DNA of 64,000 nucleotides from Cytophagaceae bacterium (GCA_947450365.1 CANFVE010000009.1:1-64000), one strand, 5' to 3'. Counted from the stretch's first letter, positions 17,390 to 26,628 are shown. Made by a program: numbers and translations. Notes: generated from the letters alone by a model not told the origin.

Positions 17390-18148
17390 TTAAATCGTTA
17401 AACCGCCATCGGCCGTAATGACGGAACCGGTGGTATATTGCGCCTGCGGAGAAGCCAAGTACAAGGCCGCGGCGGCAATTTCTTCTGGCGTTCCCATCCG
17501 TTTGATGGGCAAGGCTTTCAGGGTTTGGTTGAGAATCGCCTCATTCGTCCAGAGCGCTTCGGAGAATTTGGTTTTAATCAATCCGGGACAAATCGCATTT
17601 ACGCGTATGTTCAATCCGCCCCATTCTTTGGCAAAAGCCTTAGTCATGGAAATGAGCGCGGCTTTGCTGACACTGTAAATGCCCAAACCAGGTTCGGGAG
17701 ATAGGCCTCCGACCGAACTGATGTTGATGACGGATGGATTGGAGGATGCTTTTAGGTAGGGAAGGCAAAGACGCATGAGTTGGAACGGTGCCTTTACATT
17801 CACTTGCATAATTTTATCAAAAGCCTCTAAGCTCGTATCGTGAATCGGCCCAAAGCTGGGATTGGTGGCTGCATTATTAACCAAAATGTCTAGAGCACCA
17901 TAGCGTTCGATGGTTTTTTGGACCAAAACTTCCAAAGCATCCATTTTACCTACGTGACAGGCGATGCCGGTGACATCATAGCCCTTCAGGTTTAATTCGG
18001 CAGCGAGGATATCAAGACTGGGTTGGTCTCGGCTACTGATGACGACTTTGGCACCGGCGGCGGCAAAATACTCGGCGATCGCAAGACCAATCCCTTTACT
18101 GGCACCGGTGATGAGGGCTACTTGGTCTGTCAATAAAAATGGATTCAT
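17390..18148 (-). CDS. Short-chain dehydrogenase/reductase (LvaD-like position)
   Basis: I use the ATG at 18148 (252 residues, MNPFLLTDQVALITGASKGIG). A longer frame starting at 18223 would run into the divergent reductase gene and adds a non-family leader. The cofactor motif GASKGIG, the NNAA motif, catalytic Ser in INISSVGG and YSVSK (Tyr/Lys) are all intact. It is the first gene of the operon, leaving a 51-bp intergenic region to the divergent MDR gene. In the lva operon the SDR LvaD reduces 4-ketoacyl-CoA to 4-hydroxyacyl-CoA; a similar role here is inferred from context. A generic 3-ketoacyl reductase is the alternative. Confidence 0.83.
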   Translation of the reverse strand: MNPFLLTDQVALITGASKGIGLAIAEYFAAAGAKVVISSRDQPSLDILAAELNLKGYDVTGIACHVGKMDALEVLVQKTIERYGALDILVNNAATNPSFGPIHDTSLEAFDKIMQVNVKAPFQLMRLCLPYLKASSNPSVINISSVGGLSPEPGLGIYSVSKAALISMTKAFAKEWGGLNIRVNAICPGLIKTKFSEALWTNEAILNQTLKALPIKRMGTPEEIAAAALYLASPQAQYTTGSVITADGGLTI

Positions 18149-18199
18149 TTTTTCAAAAATTTTAAACAATTTAAAGAATAAATATGGTAATTTACGCGA

Positions 18200-19165
18200 A
18201 TGAAACAGGTAATTTTTAATCAAACAGGGCTACCCAAAGATGTGCTTTTTATCGAAGAAGCCCCTATGCCCATACGCAAGTCAAATGAAGTACTCGTCAA
18301 GGTACTCGCGCGAAACATTAACCCATCAGACATCATGTTTGTGCAGGGATTGTATGGCATTACGCCTCAATTACCTTCGTCGGCCGGCTTTGAGGCCGTG
18401 GGGATTGTGGAAGAAAGTGATGATGCGGGATTCTTGGCTGTGGGGACTCGGGTGATCTTTACAACCGTGGGGACATGGAAGGAATATATATGTTTACCTG
18501 CGAAGGGGGTAATTCCGGTGCCGGAGGGGATGTCGGACGAAGTGGCATGTCAGGCATTTGTGAATCCATTTACGGCCTATGGGATGTTGGAAACCAGTGG
18601 ATTGCAAGCGGGAGATCATTTATTAATCACGGCGGGTGCATCGGCTTGGGGAAAATTGGTGATACAGATGGCTGCCAAACAAGGCATATTTGTGGCATGT
18701 ACGGTACGAAGGGATGAACAAAAAGCCATTTTGGAAGGATTAGGGGCCAATTTGGTGGTCAATGTGGAGAAAGAAAATGTGGGAAAGGTATTGAAAACTT
18801 GGGCACCGGAAGGGGTGAAAGCGGTATTTGACGCTGTGGGAGGAGATCAGGGGGCGAAGGCGCTGAATTGTTTAGCGGTAGGGGGAACGATGTATGTCTT
18901 TGGATTATTGAGTTTAACACCGATCCCGTTGCATTCGGGGGTGATGATCTTTAAAAATTTGAAAATTGAAGGATGGTGGCTGAGCTCCTATTGGGAGAAA
19001 TTAGGAGCCGAGGGGATTCAAAAAGCGATGAAGGCAGTGTTTGGCTATTTAGTGAGCCAGGAGGTACAGGTGGATATTCAGGCCAAATATCCGTTGGAAC
19101 AGTTCAAAGAAGCCATTGAGGCCTATGAAAAAGAGGGAAGAACAGGGAAAATATTAATTTGTTAA
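18200..19165 (+). CDS. MDR-family reductase (MECR / quinone oxidoreductase-like)
   Basis: A 321-residue medium-chain dehydrogenase without a catalytic Zn site. NINPSDIMFVQGLYG is the family's N-terminal signature (about residue 36) and LLITAGASAWGKLVIQMAA the NADPH-binding loop (about residue 143). The sequence resembles mitochondrial-type enoyl-CoA/ACP reductases (MECR) and NADPH:quinone reductases. It diverges from the acyl-CoA operon across 51 bp, so shared regulation and an enoyl-CoA reducing role are plausible but unproven. Starts at ATG 18200. Confidence 0.78.
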   Translation: MKQVIFNQTGLPKDVLFIEEAPMPIRKSNEVLVKVLARNINPSDIMFVQGLYGITPQLPSSAGFEAVGIVEESDDAGFLAVGTRVIFTTVGTWKEYICLPAKGVIPVPEGMSDEVACQAFVNPFTAYGMLETSGLQAGDHLLITAGASAWGKLVIQMAAKQGIFVACTVRRDEQKAILEGLGANLVVNVEKENVGKVLKTWAPEGVKAVFDAVGGDQGAKALNCLAVGGTMYVFGLLSLTPIPLHSGVMIFKNLKIEGWWLSSYWEKLGAEGIQKAMKAVFGYLVSQEVQVDIQAKYPLEQFKEAIEAYEKEGRTGKILIC

Positions 19166-19170
19166 GGTAT

Positions 19171-20319
19171 ATGAATAAGCTGTTATGTATTCTTTTGGTG
19201 GGATTAGCCTTGACGGGGAAGGGGCAGTCGGCGGATTTATGCCGGGGTAAATATTTTACCGAGGCCCAAGGAGCCGCATTTTTAGCGGAGCAGGTGCCCA
19301 CCGACCTAGGGGCTTGGAAGGCCAGAGCCGAAAAAATCCGTGCACAGATCAAAGCGGGTATGGAATTAAGGCAAATGCCGGCCAGGCCAAAAAAACCTGC
19401 GGTGATACATAGCAAACGCGTAATGAATGGCTATACGGTGGAGAATGTTTATTTTGAGAGTTTACCAGGGGTATTTGTGACGGGGAATTTATACCGACCG
19501 ACGAGTGAAGAGAAATCCTATGCCGGAATTTTATGTCCACATGGGCATGATGGAAAGGCGGAGGGAAGGTGGCGGGAACAAACCCAGGTGCGTTGTGCGA
19601 ATTTAGCGAAAATGGGGGCGGTGGTGTTTACCTGGGATATGTTGGGCTACGGAGATTCCAAACAATGTAGCCACGACATCAAAAAATCCTTGAAATTACA
19701 GACGATTAATAGCGTTCGGGCCTTGGAGTTTTTATTGGAACAAAACAAAGTAGATCCTGCACGCATAGGAATCACGGGCGAAAGTGGGGGAGGAACTCAG
19801 AGTTTTTTACTAGCGGCATTGGATCCGCGGATCAAGGTATCGATACCATGTGTGATGATCTCGGCTCATTTTTTTGGAGGATGTGTATGTGAAAGCGGCA
19901 TGCCCATTCATAAAAAAGGAGATAGTTATCAGACGAATAATGTGGAAATTGCGGCATTGACGGCGCCGAGGCCAATGTTGATGATTTCGGATGGAGCCGA
20001 TTGGACCTCGAATACGCCAATCGTTGAATATCCATTTATGCAGAAAATATATGCCTTATATGGCCAGACGAAGCAATTGGAACAAGTTCATTTGGCCAAA
20101 GATGTACATGATTATGGTCCCAATAAACGGATGGCGATGTATCCTTTTGTGGCGAAGCATTTGGGTTTGCATTTAGCTAACATTCAAGATAGCCAGGGAA
20201 ATATTCAGGAAAGTAAGGTGATATTGACAGCGCAGGAATTGTCGGTATTTACAAATGCTTTTCCTCGACCTGAAGGTGCAGTTAAGGGGGATGAGGCGGT
20301 TTCGGCCATGTTAGACTAA
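19171..20319 (+). CDS. Secreted alpha/beta hydrolase, acetyl-xylan-esterase-like
   Basis: The ATG at 19171 (382 residues) gives the signal peptide MNKLLCILLVGLALTGKGQS; the TTG at 19159 would overlap the preceding stop. The nucleophile elbow GESGGG (serine at about residue 206) and the PHGHDGK loop near residue 122, typical of this esterase class, are visible. A late histidine in KDVHDYGPN likely completes the triad. It follows the MDR gene by 5 bases. Similar secreted hydrolases deacetylate xylan or act on other esters; the substrate is not readable. Confidence 0.75.
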   Translation: MNKLLCILLVGLALTGKGQSADLCRGKYFTEAQGAAFLAEQVPTDLGAWKARAEKIRAQIKAGMELRQMPARPKKPAVIHSKRVMNGYTVENVYFESLPGVFVTGNLYRPTSEEKSYAGILCPHGHDGKAEGRWREQTQVRCANLAKMGAVVFTWDMLGYGDSKQCSHDIKKSLKLQTINSVRALEFLLEQNKVDPARIGITGESGGGTQSFLLAALDPRIKVSIPCVMISAHFFGGCVCESGMPIHKKGDSYQTNNVEIAALTAPRPMLMISDGADWTSNTPIVEYPFMQKIYALYGQTKQLEQVHLAKDVHDYGPNKRMAMYPFVAKHLGLHLANIQDSQGNIQESKVILTAQELSVFTNAFPRPEGAVKGDEAVSAMLD

Positions 20320-20375
20320 CGAATAAAAAGAAAGGGAAAGAGCAAATTCCGAAATTGTGTTCTCAAATAATAATT

Positions 20376-20383
20376 TAAATTTG
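20376..20383 (+). promoter_or_regulatory. Bacteroidota -7 element upstream of the XRE gene
   Basis: TAAATTTG matches the TAnnTTTG consensus exactly. A partial -33 (ATTG, 20354-20357) lies 18 bases upstream. The predicted transcript would start about 110 bases before the XRE start codon, leaving a long AT-rich leader. Confidence 0.5.
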
Positions 20384-20502
20384 GTACATTGCTTATAATG
20401 GTTATAAATTAATTACATTCATAAACTGCGTTCTTGTGTTCTAAAACGATATGAGGCAAATATGCTATTGCCTAAATACGCTTGAAAAACAAGATTTGCA
20501 TT

Positions 20503-20733
20503 ATGAAATTATCTAAAGAGCAAGTTTGTAAAATAGTAGGTGCTAGAATTCGTGAAGAAAGGCTAAAAAAGGGACTTACTTTGGAAAATTTGGCTCATGA
20601 TGCAGAAATGGATTATTCCCAATTAAATCGGATTGAATTAGGGAAAATAAATACGAGTATTTATCAGATTTATCACATCAGTAAATTTCTTGAAATTCCT
20701 GTACCAGATTTATTCAAAAGCCTTGTCGGCTAA
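20503..20733 (+). CDS. Small XRE-family helix-turn-helix regulator
   Basis: 76 residues from the ATG at 20503 (the TTG at 20482 would add seven unlikely residues). The protein is essentially a lone HTH_3 domain: VGARIREERLKKGLTLENLA, recognition helix around DYSQLNRIELGK, and a final helix ending PVPDLFKSLVG. It should bind DNA as a dimer. It stands alone with AT-rich intergenic regions on both sides, with no toxin-like partner. Target unknown. Confidence 0.8.
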   Translation: MKLSKEQVCKIVGARIREERLKKGLTLENLAHDAEMDYSQLNRIELGKINTSIYQIYHISKFLEIPVPDLFKSLVG

Positions 20734-21151
20734 TTTGTACTTTTTTTTTACTAAAAATGATACATCTTTTTTAGGCAAAAACTTGTCCTTCCGTGATTTA
20801 AATCAATATTTTTCATTTATTTTTGTTTTAAAGGAGTGTAAAAATTCTAAAATGAGTTTTCAAAAGTCGGCCTAAGGCTACCTTTTCATTTTAAATTAGT
20901 ACGTCCTTAGATAAAAAAAGCCTTGTCCATTCAAATAGGCGTTTTTTATGTGTGTTTGATTCAAATTGCCCTAGTTCGGCCCATTCATAATTTTAATTTC
21001 TCGTGGAGAGTAGATTTCGATCTATTCCTCAGATTTAGGTTTTATTTAATTGCCTTAATCATTGTTTAGCCGTTTTATTAGGGCATAGGCGATGAAAAAA
21101 TATACAATGTGTTCGAAAAGTTTTAAAAAAATAAATATATCCAAGAAAAAA
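20734..21151. other. Intergenic region between the XRE gene and the subtilisin gene
   Basis: About 400 AT-rich bases with no convincing gene. A 61-codon frame at 20690-20875 overlaps the XRE gene and has poor coding character. The only structure I see is the hairpin at 20913-20947. Confidence 0.6.
20913..20947 (+). terminator. Terminator-like hairpin after the XRE gene
   Basis: AAAAAAGCCT pairs with AGGCGTTTTT with one mismatch, around a 13-nt loop, and ends in six T. The A-run on the left makes it potentially bidirectional. Confidence 0.6.
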
Positions 21152-22408
21152 ATGAGCCACCATTTTTTTAAATCGGTATTTTTAGTTGGATTAGTAGGCA
21201 TATGTATACTCTCAGGGTGTTCGGTCGCCAATCTAGAACCTAGCGATAATTTAATTCCTAAAAATTCAATTCCCCTTTCTGATCCTGGAGCAGCTTCACG
21301 CATTATACCGAATAGTTACATTATCGTTTTAAAAGAAAATACAAAGTACCGGGGAAATTTAGCGAATGTCAAAGCCAAGGGTGCTGCTTTAATGAAGGCG
21401 CAAGGGCAATTAGAAAGCAATATTTATTTTTATTATAGTCACTCTATTTTGGGATTTGCGGCCAACATTTCTCAATCCATTGCGGATAAAATAGCGGCGG
21501 ACCCTGAAGTTGATTTTGTCGAAATAGATCAAGTCATTACCGTCGAAAGCTTTGAAAATGGGGATCCTTTGCCAGTAAAAAATAGCACAGCCCCTGTAGA
21601 AGCCATTCCTCCCGGTGTAATGAGTGTGGGTGGATTTTCTGAATTCAATCCAAAGGACACGACGCATCGGGCATGGATCATCGATACGGGAATCGATAAC
21701 CATCCGGATTTAAACATCAATTACTCGTTAGGATTTTCGTGTTTTCCCGATAAAAAAGGGCTTCCTGACAAATTAGATTATCATGGCCATGGAACACACG
21801 TGGCGGGAATTATCGGGGCAATAAAAAACAAAGAAGGAATCATCGGTGTAGCAGCAGGATATCCTGTGATTCCGGTTCGTGTGATGGATTCGACGGGCCG
21901 TGGATGTACCTCAGCAGTGATAGCTGGTATTAATTATGTGGGAGAAAAAGGGGTGAAAGGGGATGTGGCAAATTTAAGTTGGACCAGCGCCCTCTCAAAT
22001 GCATTAGACAATGCCGTGATAAAAGCGTCTCAAAATAAGGGAGTTAAATTCGTCATCGCCGCAGGGAATGATCGGGATGATGCCAACTTATATTCACCTG
22101 GACACATCAATGGCCCCAATATTTTCACGATTGCCGCCCATGATAATGTATATGCTAAACCTGCTTTTGCAGCGAGTTTTTCGAATTTTGGCAACCCAGA
22201 CCCTATCGATTTCATTGCTCCAGGGGTCAGTATTTATTCGACATTTTTAGTATCCAAAGGCTCCTATGCTTATTTGAGTGGTACATCGATGGCGGCACCT
22301 CATGTGTCCGGCTTATTGTTAGTTGGCGACCAGGTAGATACCAATGGAACCATTACCTACCAATTAGCCGCTTATCCGAGAGCTTATAAACATAATACCT
22401 TACCCTAA
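21152..22408 (+). CDS. Subtilisin-like S8 serine protease, lipoprotein
   Basis: The ATG at 21152 (418 residues) gives a lipoprotein signal: short basic N-terminus, hydrophobic core and LSGC with C23 as the lipid site. The upstream ATG at 21092 would give an overlong n-region. An inhibitor I9-like propeptide (SYIIVLKENTKY to VDFVEIDQ) precedes the catalytic domain. The triad is D178 (IDTGID), H213 (HGHGTHVAG) and S379 (SGTSMAAPHVSG). The protein ends shortly after the serine helix, with no sorting domain. It is expected at the outer membrane, degrading extracellular protein. It stands as a single gene with its own terminator. Confidence 0.9.
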   Translation: MSHHFFKSVFLVGLVGICILSGCSVANLEPSDNLIPKNSIPLSDPGAASRIIPNSYIIVLKENTKYRGNLANVKAKGAALMKAQGQLESNIYFYYSHSILGFAANISQSIADKIAADPEVDFVEIDQVITVESFENGDPLPVKNSTAPVEAIPPGVMSVGGFSEFNPKDTTHRAWIIDTGIDNHPDLNINYSLGFSCFPDKKGLPDKLDYHGHGTHVAGIIGAIKNKEGIIGVAAGYPVIPVRVMDSTGRGCTSAVIAGINYVGEKGVKGDVANLSWTSALSNALDNAVIKASQNKGVKFVIAAGNDRDDANLYSPGHINGPNIFTIAAHDNVYAKPAFAASFSNFGNPDPIDFIAPGVSIYSTFLVSKGSYAYLSGTSMAAPHVSGLLLVGDQVDTNGTITYQLAAYPRAYKHNTLP

Positions 22409-22431
22409 TAATCACCTTCCTGAACAGGAGT

Positions 22432-22457
22432 AAAGAGACGCGAAAGCGTCTTTTTTA
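22432..22457 (+). terminator. Terminator of the subtilisin gene
   Basis: GACGC-GAAA-GCGTC stem with a stable GNRA tetraloop, extended by A-T and G-U pairs, followed by six T. Confidence 0.9.
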
Positions 22458-22523
22458 TTGCCAAAATTCGGCTATCTGAATTCAAAATTTATTTAACGGT
22501 AGCTTATAAAATTCAAAAACTCA

Positions 22524-22531
22524 TATTTTTG
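22524..22531 (+). promoter_or_regulatory. -7 element of the PhyH-family gene
   Basis: TATTTTTG fits TAnnTTTG exactly, 19 bases before the start codon, implying a short leader. No clear -33 TTTG. Confidence 0.5.
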
Positions 22532-22549
22532 GAGAATAAATAAAACGCT

Positions 22550-23608
22550 ATGATTTCGGCACTGAAAGATCAATTGAGAAAAGGAAAAAAATCCTTTAAA
22601 AAGAACATAGAACGTTTTCAATATCAATTGAAGCAGTTTGTAGGCCAACAAAATTCGGAATTACTTGATTTTGATCCTCAAACCTTACCCTTGTTAGACC
22701 GCGCTTCCTATTCGTTTTCCGAGGTTCAAAAGCAAATTCCGGCCTATGGCGATTTGCCTTATGATTTGGAAGAAAAATTGAATTTTTTTAGAGAATTTGG
22801 CTATGTCGTTTTAGAAAATTGTTTGCCACAGGAATCCATCGATGGGGTTTGGAATGAAATCGAATACTTGACCGAACACCATGAACAATATGATATCGAC
22901 GGACTTGCGCACCGATTTAATGATCAGAAAGAAACACCCATTCGCCTGATCCCCAAAGAGAAACTCAAAGGCGTAGGCACGCGATTCATCGATTACCACG
23001 ACGCATCCATTCCGGCCAAAAAACTGATTACACATGCACATCTGGCCCCATTTTTACAAGCTAGTTTACATCCAAAGGTGACCGTGTTTCAGAGTTTAAT
23101 TTTTAAGTATAGTAGCCAACAAGATATTCACCAAGATTTTCCTTGGGTCACCACCAAAATCCCAAGTCATCTTGCAGCTGCTTGGATTTCCATGGAAGAC
23201 GTGCATGTGGATGCCGGACCACTTTTTTATTATCCGAAATCCCATCGCATGCCGAAATTTGATTTTGGCAAAACAGGTATTCTGTATGATCATGACAAAT
23301 CACTTTTCAGTCTAGATGATTTTTCAACATTTCTAACTAAAACATGCGCTCAACATGGATTGGAAAAGAAGGTTCTTTTAATCAAAAAAGGGGATGTGCT
23401 CATTTGGCATGGAGCATTGGCGCATGGAGGAATGCCCATCAACGATATTCAAAAGACGCGTAAGTCTTTTGTGGTACATTATTCAAGCGTAGAGGGACAA
23501 CCGACGCATCGTCGGACAACCGAAAAAGAAACAAATCCCGATCAATACAACGGCATTACCATTTATTCAAATCCAATATTAGCCCATCAAAAGGATTTAT
23601 TTAAATAG
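22550..23608 (+). CDS. Phytanoyl-CoA dioxygenase (PhyH) family protein
   Basis: 352 residues. The 2-oxoglutarate/Fe(II) oxygenase triad is visible as HQD (about residue 188) and the histidine of WHGALAHGG (about residue 283), with an arginine-lysine segment TRKSF after it for 2-oxoglutarate. GYVVLENCLPQESIDGVW near residue 84 is the usual N-terminal PhyH strand. A lysine-rich N-terminal helix (residues 1-40) precedes the domain. Substrate unknown; bacterial PhyH proteins hydroxylate very diverse small molecules. No pathway partners are adjacent. Confidence 0.8.
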   Translation: MISALKDQLRKGKKSFKKNIERFQYQLKQFVGQQNSELLDFDPQTLPLLDRASYSFSEVQKQIPAYGDLPYDLEEKLNFFREFGYVVLENCLPQESIDGVWNEIEYLTEHHEQYDIDGLAHRFNDQKETPIRLIPKEKLKGVGTRFIDYHDASIPAKKLITHAHLAPFLQASLHPKVTVFQSLIFKYSSQQDIHQDFPWVTTKIPSHLAAAWISMEDVHVDAGPLFYYPKSHRMPKFDFGKTGILYDHDKSLFSLDDFSTFLTKTCAQHGLEKKVLLIKKGDVLIWHGALAHGGMPINDIQKTRKSFVVHYSSVEGQPTHRRTTEKETNPDQYNGITIYSNPILAHQKDLFK

Positions 23609-23690
23609 CTACAAATGGCCTATTAAGGCTATGGTAGGCCTAAAAATCGCATCGATATTTCATGATTTTTTTATGTTAACCTTGTTGAAA

Positions 23691-24710
23691 ATGAAAAAAA
23701 TGCTCGTTTTAGGCACTTGCCTTATTAGCCTGAGTACATTTGGCCAATCGAAACCCCTCGTTTCCCACATGTTTACCGCAGATCCATCTGCCCATCTTTT
23801 TGCGGGCCAACTATATATTTATCCATCCCATGACATCGATGCAGGAGTAAAAGAAGATGAATTAGGTAGTCATTTTGCCATGCGAGATTACCATGTATTG
23901 TCTCAAAAAACACCAAGCAGTCCTGTCATCGACCACGGAATCGCACTAAAATTAGAAGACATTCCCTGGGCATCTAAAATGCTTTGGGCGCCCGATGCGG
24001 CATTTTCCAAGGGTAAATATTATCTGTATTTCCCCGCCAAAGATCAAGCCGGTATTTTCCGAATCGGAGTGGCCAGCGCCCTAAAACCAGAAGGGCCTTT
24101 CAAGGCTGAAAAAGACTTTATCAAGGGTACATATAGTATCGATCCTTGCGTGTTTAAGGATGCTGATGGGACGCATTACATGTATTTTGGGGGGATTTGG
24201 GGTGGCCAATTGCAACGCTGGAAGTCGGGCCAATATGACGAAAAAGACGAATCCCAACCGGCCAAGGGACAAGCGGCCTTAATGCCTAAAATCGCGCGAT
24301 TAGATGCATCCATGAAGCAATTGGCCGAAGCTCCACGGAATGTGCAGATTGTGGATGCCGCAGGCAAATTACTACTATCAGAGGATCATGACCGACGCTT
24401 CTTTGAAGCCGCCTTCATGCACGTATATCAAGGAACCTATTATTTCTCCTATTCGACGGGGGATACGCATAACATCGCCTATGCGACGGGTAAATCGCCA
24501 TATGGTCCGTTTACGTATCAAGGGGTTTTGTTGAAACCCGTCAAAGGCTGGACCAATCACCACTCGATTGTCGAACAAAACGGAAAATGGTACGTATACT
24601 ACCACGATGTGGAAATATCCGGAAAAACACATTTGCGGAATATCAAGGTAGCTGAGCTAAAATACCGCGCAGATGGGAGTATTGTGGCGTTGGAGCCCTA
24701 TGCAAAGTGA
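23691..24710 (+). CDS. Glycoside hydrolase family 43-type enzyme
   Basis: The ATG at 23691 (339 residues) gives the signal peptide MKKMLVLGTCLISLSTFGQS; the longer frame from 23631 adds a non-signal leader. The five-bladed beta-propeller hallmarks are FTADPSAHLF with the general-base Asp, IDPCVFKDADGTHYMYFGG for the pKa-modulating Asp, and FFEAAFMHVYQGTYYFSYS with the general-acid Glu. The expected activity is on beta-xylosides or alpha-L-arabinofuranosides, which fits the esterases elsewhere in the window. No SusC/SusD pair is present, so this is not a classical PUL. Confidence 0.83.
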   Translation: MKKMLVLGTCLISLSTFGQSKPLVSHMFTADPSAHLFAGQLYIYPSHDIDAGVKEDELGSHFAMRDYHVLSQKTPSSPVIDHGIALKLEDIPWASKMLWAPDAAFSKGKYYLYFPAKDQAGIFRIGVASALKPEGPFKAEKDFIKGTYSIDPCVFKDADGTHYMYFGGIWGGQLQRWKSGQYDEKDESQPAKGQAALMPKIARLDASMKQLAEAPRNVQIVDAAGKLLLSEDHDRRFFEAAFMHVYQGTYYFSYSTGDTHNIAYATGKSPYGPFTYQGVLLKPVKGWTNHHSIVEQNGKWYVYYHDVEISGKTHLRNIKVAELKYRADGSIVALEPYAK

Positions 24711-24903
24711 ATTTTATTGTACGTAAAAACCCTAAAGATAAGGGACAAAAATTTCTTCCTAAATTACCCTAAAAATCGGCCTATGGGTACATTTAGTACC
24801 AAAAACCATTTAATAAGTGATATAACCTAATACCTGTATTTCTAATTCCTATTTAGGTCAATTTCTGTTACTTTAACTAGCCATACATTCTGACAATACA
24901 TGA

Positions 24904-24911
24904 TAGGTTTG
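24904..24911 (+). promoter_or_regulatory. -7 element of the envelope three-gene operon
   Basis: TAGGTTTG matches TAnnTTTG exactly, 47 bases before the start codon at 24959. The surrounding 248-bp intergenic region also holds a small inverted repeat, GGTAC-ATTTA-GTACC (24786-24800), of unknown role. Confidence 0.5.
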
Positions 24912-24958
24912 TTAGAGTGATTTTGCTGCTTTTATAAAAAAATTATTTAAATAAGTAC

Positions 24959-25498
24959 ATGCGTATTACCCTAACCATTATAATCCATTTTCTTATATGC
25001 ATCAACCTTTCGGGTCAAGGTTATTTTGAAATCAAAAAACCTCATCCTTATTTCGTCAGTCCAGAAATTAATTACAATGCCGCAATAAATGAATTTGGAT
25101 TGGGTGGACGCATGGAAAGGACCGTACTAAAGCACTTCCGGGTAGGCATGCATGTTAATTATTTTCCAGGAATAAATATCACCAAAGACCTATATGCAGG
25201 TATCCGGGTAGGCTTTACCTTATTAAAATCTGAACGAAGATACGCATACAGAAAATATACCTATGATCATAAAAGGCCAGACCTATATGTATTTGGTCAA
25301 ATAGATAAAAATTGGTGGATAAGTAAAAAAAGTAGCTCATTTACACCATTTGTTGGAATAGGTAGTTCCTACGGAAAATCATATCTAAAATATTATGTAG
25401 AAGCAAAATACAATGCTTCTTTTAATGAATCCTGGCTAAATGCTGGCGTGACAGCCAATATGTATGGTTTCAAAAACCGAAAAAGAATTCCTCAGTAA
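24959..25498 (+). CDS. Secreted, probably outer-membrane beta-barrel protein of unknown family
   Basis: 179 residues with a signal peptide (residues 1-20, ending NLSGQ). The mature chain alternates aromatic and polar residues (YFEIKKPHPYFVSPEINYN, FRVGMHVNYFPG, GIRVGFTLLKSER), as in small eight-stranded barrels, and ends in NAGVTANMYGFKN. No named family recognised. It is the first gene of an operon with a lipoprotein gene (20-base gap) and an OmpA-family gene (6-base gap). Confidence 0.6.
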   Translation: MRITLTIIIHFLICINLSGQGYFEIKKPHPYFVSPEINYNAAINEFGLGGRMERTVLKHFRVGMHVNYFPGINITKDLYAGIRVGFTLLKSERRYAYRKYTYDHKRPDLYVFGQIDKNWWISKKSSSFTPFVGIGSSYGKSYLKYYVEAKYNASFNESWLNAGVTANMYGFKNRKRIPQ

Positions 25499-25518
25499 AA
25501 TAATTTAATTATAATTCT

Positions 25519-26622
25519 ATGAATATTCTCCGACATGCTTGTTTCATATTATTTTTAACTTCTCTATTCGTGGGTTGTTCAAAAGATCGAATTGTTCCCA
25601 TCATGTCGCATGCCGATTCGGTCCAATTAGCTCAAGATGCCTATAAAGCCGAACCTTTTGTCGAAGCCAATCAAATACAAGAAGCCCCAAATGTCGTCCA
25701 AGAATTAATCGATTCCGGAAAGGTTAGCGTGGAGGAAGTAGAAGCCACTTCGATAAACGATTTAAATAACTTTCAAGATTTGGAAAGCATAGGAGATGCC
25801 AAATTATTTTTTGATGGTACTCTTGGTAGCATAACAGGAACTTGGGATTTCGATACTGGTGGTAGCATTGGAATTCCTACTGATACCAATAAGGTTAAAG
25901 GATTACCAAAAGACACCACTAATACCAAAATCTCACCAGTAGATCCAAATGCATATTTAAAAAGTCTTTTACCTCTGGACATAGTCTTCATCAAACTTTA
26001 TAAAATCAGGGATATGCTTACGTTGAAAAAGCATACGATGGCAGATCAAATTAGGCTTCAATCGGAAGGAATGGTCTTTCTAAGTGTGAAAAAAAATGGC
26101 CAAGATGTCGATATAACCAAATTAAAACCGAGAATCGAAATTGCTTCCAATCGATATTTGCCGAAAGCGTCCCTTTATTATGAAGTCAAACATCCCAAAT
26201 ACGGGCAGTCTTGGAATTTTGCTGAGGAACTAAATGCGGCCAAAATAAAAAAGCGTGGTGATACTACTTTTTATGTATATAGTCCCACTTCCTATGGATG
26301 GACGCAGATTGCGGCTCCTTATGATACATTGGTTGGTAAAACATCTTTAAAATTTGCAAGTACAAAACCAAAAACTTCCACTTTGGCCATGTATTTAGTA
26401 TATCCCAAGACGAAATCAATTATCCGAGCTGACACAGCCGGCTTTACGCCTAATGTCCCAATTGGTGAAAAATTTGAATCTGTTGTAATTACGCAAACAG
26501 CAAAAAAAGAATATTATGGTTTTTTTCAATCCAAAATTGCCAATAAAGATCTAGTCATCGACGTAATTTTGAAAAAAATGACACAAAAACAATTAATCTC
26601 CAAATTAGATTCCTTAAAATAA
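25519..26622 (+). CDS. Lipoprotein of unknown function
   Basis: 367 residues with a lipobox (LFVGCSKD, C20). The region to residue ~150 is low in hydrophobic content, with Ser/Thr/Gly-rich stretches (GSITGTWDFDTGGSIG), probably a linker. From about residue 155 the chain is predicted globular, with a beta-rich character (VFLSVKKNGQDVDITKLKP, YVYSPTSYGWTQIAAPYDTL). I recognise no family. It lies between a putative barrel and an OmpA protein and may form an envelope complex with them. Confidence 0.6.
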   Translation: MNILRHACFILFLTSLFVGCSKDRIVPIMSHADSVQLAQDAYKAEPFVEANQIQEAPNVVQELIDSGKVSVEEVEATSINDLNNFQDLESIGDAKLFFDGTLGSITGTWDFDTGGSIGIPTDTNKVKGLPKDTTNTKISPVDPNAYLKSLLPLDIVFIKLYKIRDMLTLKKHTMADQIRLQSEGMVFLSVKKNGQDVDITKLKPRIEIASNRYLPKASLYYEVKHPKYGQSWNFAEELNAAKIKKRGDTTFYVYSPTSYGWTQIAAPYDTLVGKTSLKFASTKPKTSTLAMYLVYPKTKSIIRADTAGFTPNVPIGEKFESVVITQTAKKEYYGFFQSKIANKDLVIDVILKKMTQKQLISKLDSLK

Positions 26623-26628
26623 GCACCT

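Noticed and set aside
20690..20875. 61-codon frame after the XRE gene
   Set aside because: Overlaps the XRE gene in another frame; AT-rich, Phe/Lys-heavy composition without a credible start.
7008..24710. Polysaccharide utilisation locus
   Set aside because: Several carbohydrate-related enzymes occur, but there is no SusC/SusD pair or regulator.
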